From positions 29,454-93,453 of the forward strand of contig DDWD01000212.1 of NCBI GenBank assembly GCA_002345825.1: DNA of 64,000 bases. Direction: 5' to 3'. Source of the stretch: Bacteroidales bacterium UBA2295 (GTDB lineage Bacteria > Bacteroidota > Bacteroidia > Bacteroidales > Tenuifilaceae). The position numbers and the translations under genes were made by a program. The notes under the pieces were generated by a model that was given only the letters and a program-made list of their open reading frames with translations, did no database searches and was not told where the DNA came from. Positions 34,369 to 43,100 of this stretch are shown one piece after another. Position 1 is the first letter of the stretch, and the number at the start of each line of letters is the position of its first letter.

Positions 34369-35376
34369 TTACTTCTGCAAGTTACCATCGTAAGCCCACT
34401 TAAGGTAAGTGGCGCCCCAAGTAAAACCAGCACCAAAGGTTGCAATAATAATGTTATCGCCCTTACGCAACTGTGGCTCCCACTCCCAAAGGCAAAGGGG
34501 TATAGTTGCGCTGGTAGTGTTGCCGTATCGTTCGATATTAATCATTACTTGCTCCTTTTTAATTCCCATACGCTTTGCAGTGGCCTCAATTATACGCATA
34601 TTGGCTTGGTGTGGTACTAGCCAAGCAAGCTTCTCGGGAGCAATATTATTCTGCTTCATTATTTGAACAGCGGTGTCGGCCATATGCGAAACAGCTGCTT
34701 TGAAAACGGGTTGACCCTCCTGGTATATGAAATGCTGGCGCTTAGCAACAGTTTCAGCCGATGCGGGATAGCATGAGCCACCAGCCACCTGGTGTAGATG
34801 CTTACGACCCGATCCGTCGACCTGCATTAGCGAATCCAAAACACCATAGCCTTCCTCTGATGGTTCTAATAGAACTGCACCAGCACCATCGCCAAATATG
34901 GGACAGGTTTGCCTGTCGGTGTAATCGGTAATTGACGACATTTTATCGGCACCAACCACCACAACCTTTTTATGCGATCCGGTTTCAACAAACTTGGATG
35001 CGGTAACTAGAGCATACAAGAAACTTGAACAACCAGCATTAATATCGTAACCAAAAGCATTCTTAATCCCACACTTATCGCTAATAATATTTGCGGTAGC
35101 GGGGAACTGCATATCGGGTGTTACCACGCCACAAATAAGCATATCAACCTCATCGGGGTGGGTGTTTGTCTTGCGCAACAAGTCGTTTACAGCGTGCATT
35201 GCCATATGGCTGGTTCCTAAACCCTCGCTTTTGAGGATTCTACGCTCCTTAATTCCGATACGGGTCATAATCCACTCATCAGTGGTGTCGACCATTTGAC
35301 TAAGCTCCTGATTGGTGAGAACGTAATCGGGAACGTAACCGGCTATTCCTGTGATTGCAGCTGTAATTTTTCCCAT
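34369..35376 (-). CDS. fabH: beta-ketoacyl-ACP synthase III
   Basis: Initiating condensing enzyme of type II fatty acid synthesis, joining an acyl-CoA primer to malonyl-ACP. It has 335 residues. The catalytic triad is intact: C116 (in INAGCSSF), H256 (PHQAN) and N286 (ERYGNTTSA). It overlaps the plsX stop by one base and is the last gene of the DUF177-rpmF-plsX-fabH cluster, a conserved arrangement that couples phospholipid synthesis to ribosome supply. Confidence 0.97.
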   Translation of the reverse strand: MGKITAAITGIAGYVPDYVLTNQELSQMVDTTDEWIMTRIGIKERRILKSEGLGTSHMAMHAVNDLLRKTNTHPDEVDMLICGVVTPDMQFPATANIISDKCGIKNAFGYDINAGCSSFLYALVTASKFVETGSHKKVVVVGADKMSSITDYTDRQTCPIFGDGAGAVLLEPSEEGYGVLDSLMQVDGSGRKHLHQVAGGSCYPASAETVAKRQHFIYQEGQPVFKAAVSHMADTAVQIMKQNNIAPEKLAWLVPHQANMRIIEATAKRMGIKKEQVMINIERYGNTTSATIPLCLWEWEPQLRKGDNIIIATFGAGFTWGATYLKWAYDGNLQK

Positions 35377-36317
35377 TAGTTAAATGCTTCTTTAATTTTA
35401 CCACATAGGTCTGAGCTGATAACTGATTTGGTCTGCAAAACCATATTCATTATGGCTTTTGCATTGGAAACTCCATGGCCAATTATCACGGGTGCATTCA
35501 CACCCAGTATTGGTGTTCCACCATAATTCTCGAAGTTGAACATCTCGAAAAATGGATCAGAAATATTACGCTTTCGAATAAGATGATAAAAGGCTTCGGC
35601 TTCTTTGAGCACTACGTTACCAACAAATCCATCACATACAACAACATCAGCCTTTTTGTTGGAAAAAATCTCGTTACCTTCAACATTCCCAACAAAGTTG
35701 AACTGAGTTGAGTCTTTCATGAGCTCATAGGTGCTTTTGGTTACAAGATTGCCTTTTTCTTCCTCTTCGCCAATATTTAGCAATCCAATGCGTGGATTTT
35801 CAATACCAAATATGAGCTTGGCATATATATCTCCAAGAATCCCATACTGGTTAAGCACATCAGGCCTACAGTCGGGATTGATACCTACGTCAAGCAAAAG
35901 GTTAAACTTTCCGTCGGCAACAGGGATATAGCTTGCAATTGCTGGGCGAATAATACCAGCTACCGATTTGATAGTGTACATTGTGCCAACCAGCATTGCG
36001 CCGGTGTTCCCTGCGCTGGCAAAGCCATCTATTTTTTTCTGAGCCAACCAAGAAAAACCAACGGTGATGCTCGAATCGGTTTTCTTGCTGAAAGTTTTTG
36101 CGGGGTTTTCTCCCATCCCAATAACCTCAGAGCAATGTACAATATCAAAATTGGATTCGTCCACACCCTCATTTTTGAGAATGTGAAGAATCTGCTCTTG
36201 ATCACCAAATAGAACTATGCGTTCCTCGGGTAATAGTTGTTTTTGGGCTTCTATGGCACCTTTTACAATAGCATCAGGTGCATAATCTCCACCCATTGCA
36301 TCTACACCAATCTTCAT
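35376..36317 (-). CDS. plsX: phosphate acyltransferase PlsX
   Basis: Peripheral membrane enzyme that makes acyl-phosphate from acyl-ACP for the first step of phospholipid synthesis. It has 313 residues, starts with the hallmark IGVDAMGGDYAP and carries SAGNTGAML (near residue 100) and the late APVIIGHGVSN segment. It lies 46 bases behind rpmF and touches fabH. Confidence 0.97.
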   Translation of the reverse strand: MKIGVDAMGGDYAPDAIVKGAIEAQKQLLPEERIVLFGDQEQILHILKNEGVDESNFDIVHCSEVIGMGENPAKTFSKKTDSSITVGFSWLAQKKIDGFASAGNTGAMLVGTMYTIKSVAGIIRPAIASYIPVADGKFNLLLDVGINPDCRPDVLNQYGILGDIYAKLIFGIENPRIGLLNIGEEEEKGNLVTKSTYELMKDSTQFNFVGNVEGNEIFSNKKADVVVCDGFVGNVVLKEAEAFYHLIRKRNISDPFFEMFNFENYGGTPILGVNAPVIIGHGVSNAKAIMNMVLQTKSVISSDLCGKIKEAFN

Positions 36318-36363
36318 AAAAGTTGTTTTTTTTGATTGTAGGAATGGGGAAAATCAGTGGCTG

Positions 36364-36549
36364 CTATGCAGTTACTGTTTTCTCAATTGCTAACTTACCA
36401 CGGTAGTAACCGCACTCAGGACAAACCCTGTGGTACTGGGTGGTTGATCCGCAATTTGAGCATGTTGCAAGAGTTGGTTCTTGTGCTTTGTAATGGGTCC
36501 TACGCTTGTTCTTCCTCTGCTTCGAAATTCTACTCTTTGGATGTGCCAT
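36364..36549 (-). CDS. rpmF: 50S ribosomal protein L32
   Basis: 61-residue ribosomal protein. The N-terminus MAHPKSRISKQRKNKRRTHY is basic, as usual. A four-cysteine zinc ribbon follows (CSNC ... CPEC). It lies between the DUF177 gene and plsX, the classic neighbourhood. Confidence 0.97.
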   Translation of the reverse strand: MAHPKSRISKQRKNKRRTHYKAQEPTLATCSNCGSTTQYHRVCPECGYYRGKLAIEKTVTA

Positions 36550-36583
36550 TTTGGTAATTATTTATTGTTTCGTAAAAAAGTAT

Positions 36584-37138
36584 TTAATTTTTATTGTTCA
36601 TCAAGTCTTTCAACTTATCCCAGCGGGAATCGGTATCGGGCTCTTCCTTCTCTTCATCGTTTGGAGCTAACATATTGAGGTGAGTGAGCATTTCGCTATC
36701 GCAGTCGTCGGTAGATGTACCGAGCATACCGTGATATCGCTGGATGGGTATACTTAGGCAAATGCTCTCGTAGATATATTGGCCCAAGGATATTTCGTGT
36801 TCGTTGCTACTCACATACAAGATTTCATCATTGTCGTTCTCACTCTCATCCACAGAATCGGAAATCCTAACAATTAGCTTTCCCTCGAATTGAGTAGGTA
36901 TTGTGAAGGGCTCTAGGCAACGATCGCATTTCACCTCAACATCCCCCTCGATATAAACATCGAGTTCGAGCATATTGCTTAACTTATTGAGAATAACCTC
37001 AACACTTAAAGAACCATCGGTTATGTCACTCGCTTCAAATTCATCAAATAACGCCTTGTCAACATCGTAACTAAAAACATGCTGACCAACTGCAAGTCCC
37101 TTGAATTGAACTAAATATCTATTTAAAATCTTGCTCAC
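36584..37138 (-). CDS. DUF177/YceD family protein (23S rRNA accumulation)
   Basis: Member of the YceD/DUF177 family, in other bacteria needed for normal 23S rRNA levels. It has a conserved metal-site-like CDRCLEPF segment and an acidic tail, and precedes rpmF by 34 bases. The frame is open from a TTG at 37162, but that TTG is part of the promoter -7 element TACCTTTG. Transcription should start near 37155, so I place the start at the GTG at 37138, giving MSKILNRYLVQFKGL, which matches where family members usually begin. The length is then 184 residues. Confidence 0.87.
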   Translation of the reverse strand: MSKILNRYLVQFKGLAVGQHVFSYDVDKALFDEFEASDITDGSLSVEVILNKLSNMLELDVYIEGDVEVKCDRCLEPFTIPTQFEGKLIVRISDSVDESENDNDEILYVSSNEHEISLGQYIYESICLSIPIQRYHGMLGTSTDDCDSEMLTHLNMLAPNDEEKEEPDTDSRWDKLKDLMNNKN

Positions 37139-37159
37139 TTCGTCCAAAAAAACATCCCG

Positions 37160-37189
37160 CAAAGGTAATTAATAATATCAAAACACAAA
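37160..37189 (-). promoter_or_regulatory. promoter of the DUF177-rpmF-plsX-fabH operon
   Basis: On the minus strand, TTTG (37189-37186), an 18-base spacer and TACCTTTG (37167-37160) give a near-ideal Bacteroidota promoter. Its position rules out the TTG at 37162 as the start codon of the first gene. Confidence 0.6.
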
Positions 37190-37232
37190 ATCTGTTATGT
37201 AAAAGATAGGAATGATGCAGTATTTTTTAAAA

Positions 37233-39032
37233 CTACTGTTTACTCTGCTTTTTCCTGTCGTGCTCGTTTAGCAATATTTTTCTAATCCTCATCGATTTAG
37301 GAGTAATCTCCACATATTCATCTCCCTGAATGTATTCGAGGGCCTCCTCGAGGCTGAATTTTATGGGTGGGGCCAAAGACACCTTCTCGTCGGCTCCTGA
37401 TGACCGCATATTGGAAAGTTTTTTAGACTTGGTTACGTTGATAACCATATCGCCAGCACGACTATTTTCTCCAACTACCTGTCCGGCATACACCTCATCA
37501 TGCGATTCGATAAAGTACCTTCCCCTATCCTGTAGCTTGTTTAATGCGTACGCATAGGCAGTTCCACTCTCCATCGCAATCAGGGAGCCATTTTGGCGAA
37601 GTTCAATTTCGCCTCGGTATGGTTCAAACCCTTTGAAACGGTGGGCTATTACAGCTTCACCGGCTGTGGCAGTAAGCAGAATGTTACGCAAACCGATTAT
37701 TCCTCGGGCAGGAATTTCAAACTCCAGATGAACCCTATCGGCGCGGCGCTCCATAATTAGCAGACTACCCCGCCGTTGAGTAACCATTTCTATAGCTTTA
37801 CCAGAAACCTCATCGGGCAAATCGATCGTTAGAATCTCAATGGGTTCGCACTTCTCGCCCCCAACCATTTTTATAATTACCTGCGGTTGGCCTACCTGTA
37901 GTTCATAGCCCTCACGGCGCATAGTTTCAATTAGTATGGATAGGTGCAGAACTCCGCGGCCAAAAACGGTAAACGAGTCGGCCGAGTCAGTGGGCAGTAC
38001 TTTTAAGGCAAGATTTTTTTCTAACTCCTTATCGAGGCGATCCTTCAGATGCCGCGATGTAACAAATTTTCCGTCCTTGCCAAAAAAGGGAGAATCGTTA
38101 ATTGTAAAGAGCATGCTCATGGTAGGCTCATCCACGGCAATGGAAGGAAGGGCTTCGGGTGTTTCAATATCGGTAACGGTATCGCCAATATCAAACCCAT
38201 CAATTCCGACTAATGCGCAAATATCTCCTGCCACAACCCTCTCAACCTTTAGCTTACCTAACCCCTCGAAGGTAAGAAGCTCCTTTATTTTGCATTTTAT
38301 AAGCTTACCATTATGCTTGAGTAGGGCAACCTGCTGACCAACTTTAAGCTCACCACGGTATAACTTACCAATGGCAATTCTACCAACGTACGATGAGTAA
38401 TCGAGCGAAGTGATAAGCATCTGTGGCAAACCCTTATTAACCTTTGGTTCGGGAATATGTTCGATAATAGCATCGAAAAGCTGAATTATATCTTTAGTTG
38501 GTTTACGCCAATCGGTTGACATCCAACCCTCTTTAGCACTGCCGTAAACTGTGGGGAAATTAAGCTGATCTTCGCTAGCTTCGAGGTTAAACATCAGGTC
38601 GAAGACCTGCTCCTGTACCTCCTCGGGGCGACAATTGGGTTTATCGACCTTATTGATAACGACAATTGGCTTAAGCCCTAGGGCAATTGCCTTTTGGAGC
38701 ACGAAACGGGTTTGAGGCATAGTTCCCTCAAAAGCATCAACCAAAAGTAGCACTCCGTCGGCCATATTGAGTACACGCTCCACCTCGCCACCAAAATCGG
38801 AGTGGCCAGGGGTATCAATAATATTGATCTTAATTCCCTTGTAGGTTACCGAAACGTTTTTAGCAAGTATAGTTATACCGCGCTCACGCTCCAGATCATT
38901 ATTATCAAGAATTAGCTCGCCTGGCTTTTCATGCTCCTGATAAAGGTTGCTTTGAATGATCATTTTGTCTACCAGCGTGGTTTTCCCGTGATCGACATGG
39001 GCAATAATGGCGATATTTCTTATACTTGACAT
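37233..39032 (-). CDS. typA: translational GTPase TypA/BipA
   Basis: Ribosome-binding GTPase of the EF-G family, used in 50S assembly and stress or cold adaptation. It has 599 residues, the family length. G motifs: [10 protein letters not shown] (11-20), RGITI (G2), DTPGHSDF (G3) and NKVD (G4). The C-terminal TypA-specific region (about 480-590) includes [12 protein letters not shown] and [10 protein letters not shown]. It is transcribed alone, upstream of the fabH operon. Confidence 0.97.
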   Translation of the reverse strand: MSSIRNIAIIAHVDHGKTTLVDKMIIQSNLYQEHEKPGELILDNNDLERERGITILAKNVSVTYKGIKINIIDTPGHSDFGGEVERVLNMADGVLLLVDAFEGTMPQTRFVLQKAIALGLKPIVVINKVDKPNCRPEEVQEQVFDLMFNLEASEDQLNFPTVYGSAKEGWMSTDWRKPTKDIIQLFDAIIEHIPEPKVNKGLPQMLITSLDYSSYVGRIAIGKLYRGELKVGQQVALLKHNGKLIKCKIKELLTFEGLGKLKVERVVAGDICALVGIDGFDIGDTVTDIETPEALPSIAVDEPTMSMLFTINDSPFFGKDGKFVTSRHLKDRLDKELEKNLALKVLPTDSADSFTVFGRGVLHLSILIETMRREGYELQVGQPQVIIKMVGGEKCEPIEILTIDLPDEVSGKAIEMVTQRRGSLLIMERRADRVHLEFEIPARGIIGLRNILLTATAGEAVIAHRFKGFEPYRGEIELRQNGSLIAMESGTAYAYALNKLQDRGRYFIESHDEVYAGQVVGENSRAGDMVINVTKSKKLSNMRSSGADEKVSLAPPIKFSLEEALEYIQGDEYVEITPKSMRIRKILLNEHDRKKQSKQ

Positions 39033-39434
39033 CTATACATATTTTTGGGGCTGCAAAGGTAGTGTTATTTTTTGCTTATGGTACTCATTTTTTACGATTT
39101 GATATAAAATTAATAGTTAAAAAACAAGTGGTTACAGCAATAGTAGGGACAGTGCTGAGAAAAATACTAATGGCATTCTCTCAACACTTCAGGTTCAAAC
39201 ATATTGTAATTGGGGTAGTATTCAGTGTGAGCGATAGGTAAAACAACAAGTGATGGTTCTTTGGAATTTAGCTTGATATGATGCTTGAAAATTTTTAACC
39301 ATCAGGTAATTACTACTTCGTATTGAGAGAATATATTGGATATTGCCTTGGTTGCATTTCATTTAAACTATTAGTGTTTAACTTGCTTTCGAAATAATTG
39401 ATCAATCTAAATACTTGATATTTAAAGTTGGTAT
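39033..39434. other. 402-bp gap with no gene seen
   Basis: Apart from the typA promoter at its left edge, I see no gene, hairpin with a T run or repeat here. Short open frames in both directions lack any family resemblance. It separates the end of the transporter operon from typA. Confidence 0.6.
39054..39061 (-). promoter_or_regulatory. -7 element of typA
   Basis: The minus strand reads TACCTTTG, a perfect match to TAnnTTTG, 21 bases before the typA ATG. No TTTG was found at the -33 position. Confidence 0.5.
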
Positions 39435-40145
39435 CTAGATATACTTTTCCCTTCTCTGCAAATTTGTAAGGGACCAAAGCAACGATACCACGCTCCCCAC
39501 AACCAGCATTAGTCGGTTTTGGTAAATCACGTTTTTCCATACTGTAAGGCTCATATCGTTTGGCACCTTAAAGGGGTTAAGGAAGATATTCCATTTGCTA
39601 TACTCAACGGCTTCGCTCATAATCCAGAAAAACAGGCCAATAACTATCATGATTACTGCTGCTGCACTTGCGTTACGGGTTATGCTTGCCATTAAAAATG
39701 ATAGGGATGCAAGAAACAGAAGCGGAAACAATAGTTGATAAACCATTTTGACAACCGGAATGCGAAGAACAGCAAAAACCGTAAAATAACCCATAAAGAA
39801 CAGCAGAACCACAAGAATTAAAATACTTATCAAAAACCGAACAAGATATACCTTGTAGCGATAGTTGGGTACACCAAAAATTATCTCAAGCATTCGGGCA
39901 TCCTTATCGTTCTGAATATTAAAAATAACGGGGTAAAAAACTATAAGAATACCCGGTAGTATTAGGGCCGCATACATATCCTCTATGTTCAGGTTTGATG
40001 AGCTGGAAAATAGACCAATGGCAATTACCAGTAGATAAAACGCTAACGCTGCTATTAGAAAATATACAAACTTGTTGGCAAATACAATTTTAAGGTTGTA
40101 TCTAACCATATCGAATCCCAGCTTTATCCTATTAAGGTGCTTCAT
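39435..40145 (-). CDS. ABC-2 type permease, last gene of the composite exporter operon
   Basis: Inner-membrane permease of 236 residues with six hydrophobic segments (about 27-46, 60-80, 105-125, 132-152, 160-180, 210-228), the layout of ABC-2 half-transporters. It has no ATPase domain of its own. The most likely partner is the ABC ATPase at the end of the preceding RND-ABC fusion protein, 25 bases upstream in the operon. Loop sequences such as NDKDARMLEIIFGVPNYRYK resemble the N-terminal coupling region of the larger ABC-2 permease at 51999-55349. Confidence 0.85.
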   Translation of the reverse strand: MKHLNRIKLGFDMVRYNLKIVFANKFVYFLIAALAFYLLVIAIGLFSSSSNLNIEDMYAALILPGILIVFYPVIFNIQNDKDARMLEIIFGVPNYRYKVYLVRFLISILILVVLLFFMGYFTVFAVLRIPVVKMVYQLLFPLLFLASLSFLMASITRNASAAAVIMIVIGLFFWIMSEAVEYSKWNIFLNPFKVPNDMSLTVWKNVIYQNRLMLVVGSVVSLLWSLTNLQRREKYI

Positions 40146-40170
40146 AGTACTAAATGTTTAACTAATCAAT

Positions 40171-43100
40171 TTACTCACCATCGCTAAGCAAGTATAGGTA
40201 CGCATCCTCGAGGTTGGCTTTTACCAACTTGGCATCATCGGTTGGGGGATCTTTTGCAAGGCAACGACAACGGATGTAATCGCCCTCCTTTAGATGATGT
40301 ATTACCACAAGCGAATCCTTTATCTCTTCGAATTGTTCAACAGGTAATCGCAACGACCAAACCCTATCCTTAGCAATTTTTACCATTTCGATTGGAGCAC
40401 CCAGGTACCGGACCTCGCCTTTACGCATTACGGCAACCATACTACATGAGCTGGCCACATCCTCAATTATATGGGTTGAAAAAATTACCACCCGCTCCTT
40501 GCTGAGCTCAACCAGCAGGTTGCGGAAGCGAATTCGTTCGCGGGGATCGAGACCAGCAGTGGGTTCGTCAACTACTAAAATTCTTGGTAGATGCAAAAGA
40601 ATCTGGGCTATTCCAATTCGTTGTTTCATACCGCCGGAGAAGGATCCAATTTTTTCATTCTTATTGGCCTCCATATGCACTGCGCTAAGCACGTAATTGA
40701 TGCGATTAAATCGCTCCTGCTGATTGAATATCTTCTTAAGAATTCCCATGTAGTTTAGGAAATCCCAAGCGGTCATATTCTCGTACATACCAAATTCTTG
40801 CGGAAGAAAACCAATTAAGCCCTGTAGCTCCTCTCGTTTCTCTTTTAGGTCGATGTTGTTTATTGTAATCTGCCCATAGCTCTGCTCAAGAACCCCGCAA
40901 ATTATTCGCATTAGGGTAGATTTTCCTGCACCGTTGGGACCCAAAAGGCCAAACATTCCTGTATGAATATCGAGCGAAACGCCCTTTAGCGCTTTAAATG
41001 GGACTTTTTTCTTTCCAATTATTGGAATAGACAGTACTATTCTGTAAAAAAACTGCCTCAACCCCTTGAAACGACCAGTGATACGGTTTACGTTTACCCT
41101 ATTATTGTATAGGCTCTCTGATGTTCTTTTTATTGCTATAGCGATGTACCAGAAAACTGCAACAGGAATAACAAAGCCCAAATTTTTATACTTAAAATAG
41201 TATGCCATTAGGGCAAAGGCTGGGAATAACCATAGGAAAATCAGGAAGATGCCTTTTATTATAAATCCTAAATACTTATTGGAACCATCAGCGGATTTGC
41301 TCCAAAAGCCCTGAAAGGGATAAAGGAATGAGAGAACGATAATGTAAAGGCCAATGGGCAAAAACATACCCCAAATGTCACTATGTAAATGGAAGTAGAT
41401 AAAATAAACCAGAAAAGCCACAAGTGGCAATTGCCAAATTACCCCTTTTAAATCAGCAAACGATTTATACTCATTTTCAATTCCCAATCGCTTCCGTATT
41501 CTTATCCCGGACTTCCAATCGCGCATAAACCGGTTGTCCCAATCGTAGATTTTTACCAAATTTCTAATCTTGATATGAATTGGTTCATCCTTATCAATAA
41601 GCTTCTCGTTTGCTTTGCGAAGACTATTCTGTACAAAGAAAATTGTTGCCGGCACAGCAATTACCAAAAGAATGAAGTTAATAATTTGCCACACCCGACT
41701 ATCAATCTCGGTGAAAATAAAGTAGCTACCAATTATCCAAACCGTAATCTGAAGAACTTTAATAATGGTTGATTGTGAGTAAATCCAGTATAAAGCCGAT
41801 TTAAGACCCGAGTTTAACGTTGGTATAAATATTAGGGTAAGCAGGGTGCTTATGGCAAGTCCGCCAATAATAGTTATTGCAAAGGGTACACCAATTAATG
41901 CCACGTACTCTGCCTTTCCAAGAGCCAAAGGTATTAGTGCAATAATTGTTGTAATTGCTGTAATTAGTATCGGTCGTACCCTTGCTAAACCAGCCATCAT
42001 AAGGGCTCGCGACTCGTTGTAACCTCTGGCTCGCAATACCCTTGAGTAGTCAATTAGGATTATCCCGTTGTTCACCACAATACCCAGAAGAATGAGCAAC
42101 CCTGTCATTACGTTGGTGTTAAGAATTGATGTGCCCGTTAGAATCAGCAACGCCAGAGAGCCAATGCCAGCCAAAGGGATAGAGAACATCATAACAACAG
42201 GCGTTGTGAATGACTCGAAAACGGAGGCCAGTATCATGTAAATTAGCACAAAGGCCATTAGCAGCAGAAAGGCAAACTCACCCAGCTCGTTCTCCTCATG
42301 CACAACCTCTAGAGCTATGCCCGATGGCAGCGGCATGCTGGCCACAATTTCGTCAATCTCTATTCTTGCAGCATCAAGTAAATCCTTGCTATCGAGTATT
42401 TCGCTGGTAAACTCATAAACAAGCTCCAGATGTTTTTCCTGATTTGTTCTTCGAATGGTTGATAAACCCTCGGTAAAATTAAAGTCGCTTATATTTTGCA
42501 ACTCGTATATGGCTCCATCGGCACTCCGGACAGGTAATGCTTTTAAATCACTAAAACTCCTTTCGTTCTGCTGATTGTAGCCAGTGGTTTTTATCTGAAT
42601 ATCATACTCCTCGCTGTCCTGCTTAAAGGTTACCCCGCTCGAAAAACTGGGTTGAAAGCTGTTAAGCTCCGAGAGCACAGATGTAACCGGAATATTGTAA
42701 AACGCTAGAAGCTGCTTGTTAAGCCCCAAGGTTAACTCGGGGCGCTTTGCGGGTAGCCTAATATCTATCTTTTTTACTGATGTAAGCTGGCCGATGTAAT
42801 ACTTCACATCGTTGGCATGGCTAAGCATTCTATCAAAATCTTGCCCCTTTATGATCACTTTTTCGCGCTGTGCGCCAATACCAAGCATTCTGGCAAAGCC
42901 ATCATCGCCTTCAAATCCTCCCTCGTTACCCCCAAATCTTCGGCTGGTGGTGGGAGGATCCCAGCTGAATGATGCGGGACTAACATCGCGTAGCTGTTTA
43001 GATATCTCGTTTTTAATCTTTGGAATAGAATAGTTTCGCTTTTCAAGATAGTTATCGACCAGCGAAATGGTTAGTACTGCCTCCTCCTCGTAAATCTGAC

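Noticed and set aside
39033..39434. Search for a regulator gene or small RNA between typA and the exporter operon
   Set aside because: No conserved motif, hairpin with T run or credible frame was found.
39313..39540. 75-codon open frame on the minus strand overlapping the end of the ABC-2 permease gene
   Set aside because: It lies mostly in another frame of the permease gene, has no family resemblance and no start signal; treated as chance.
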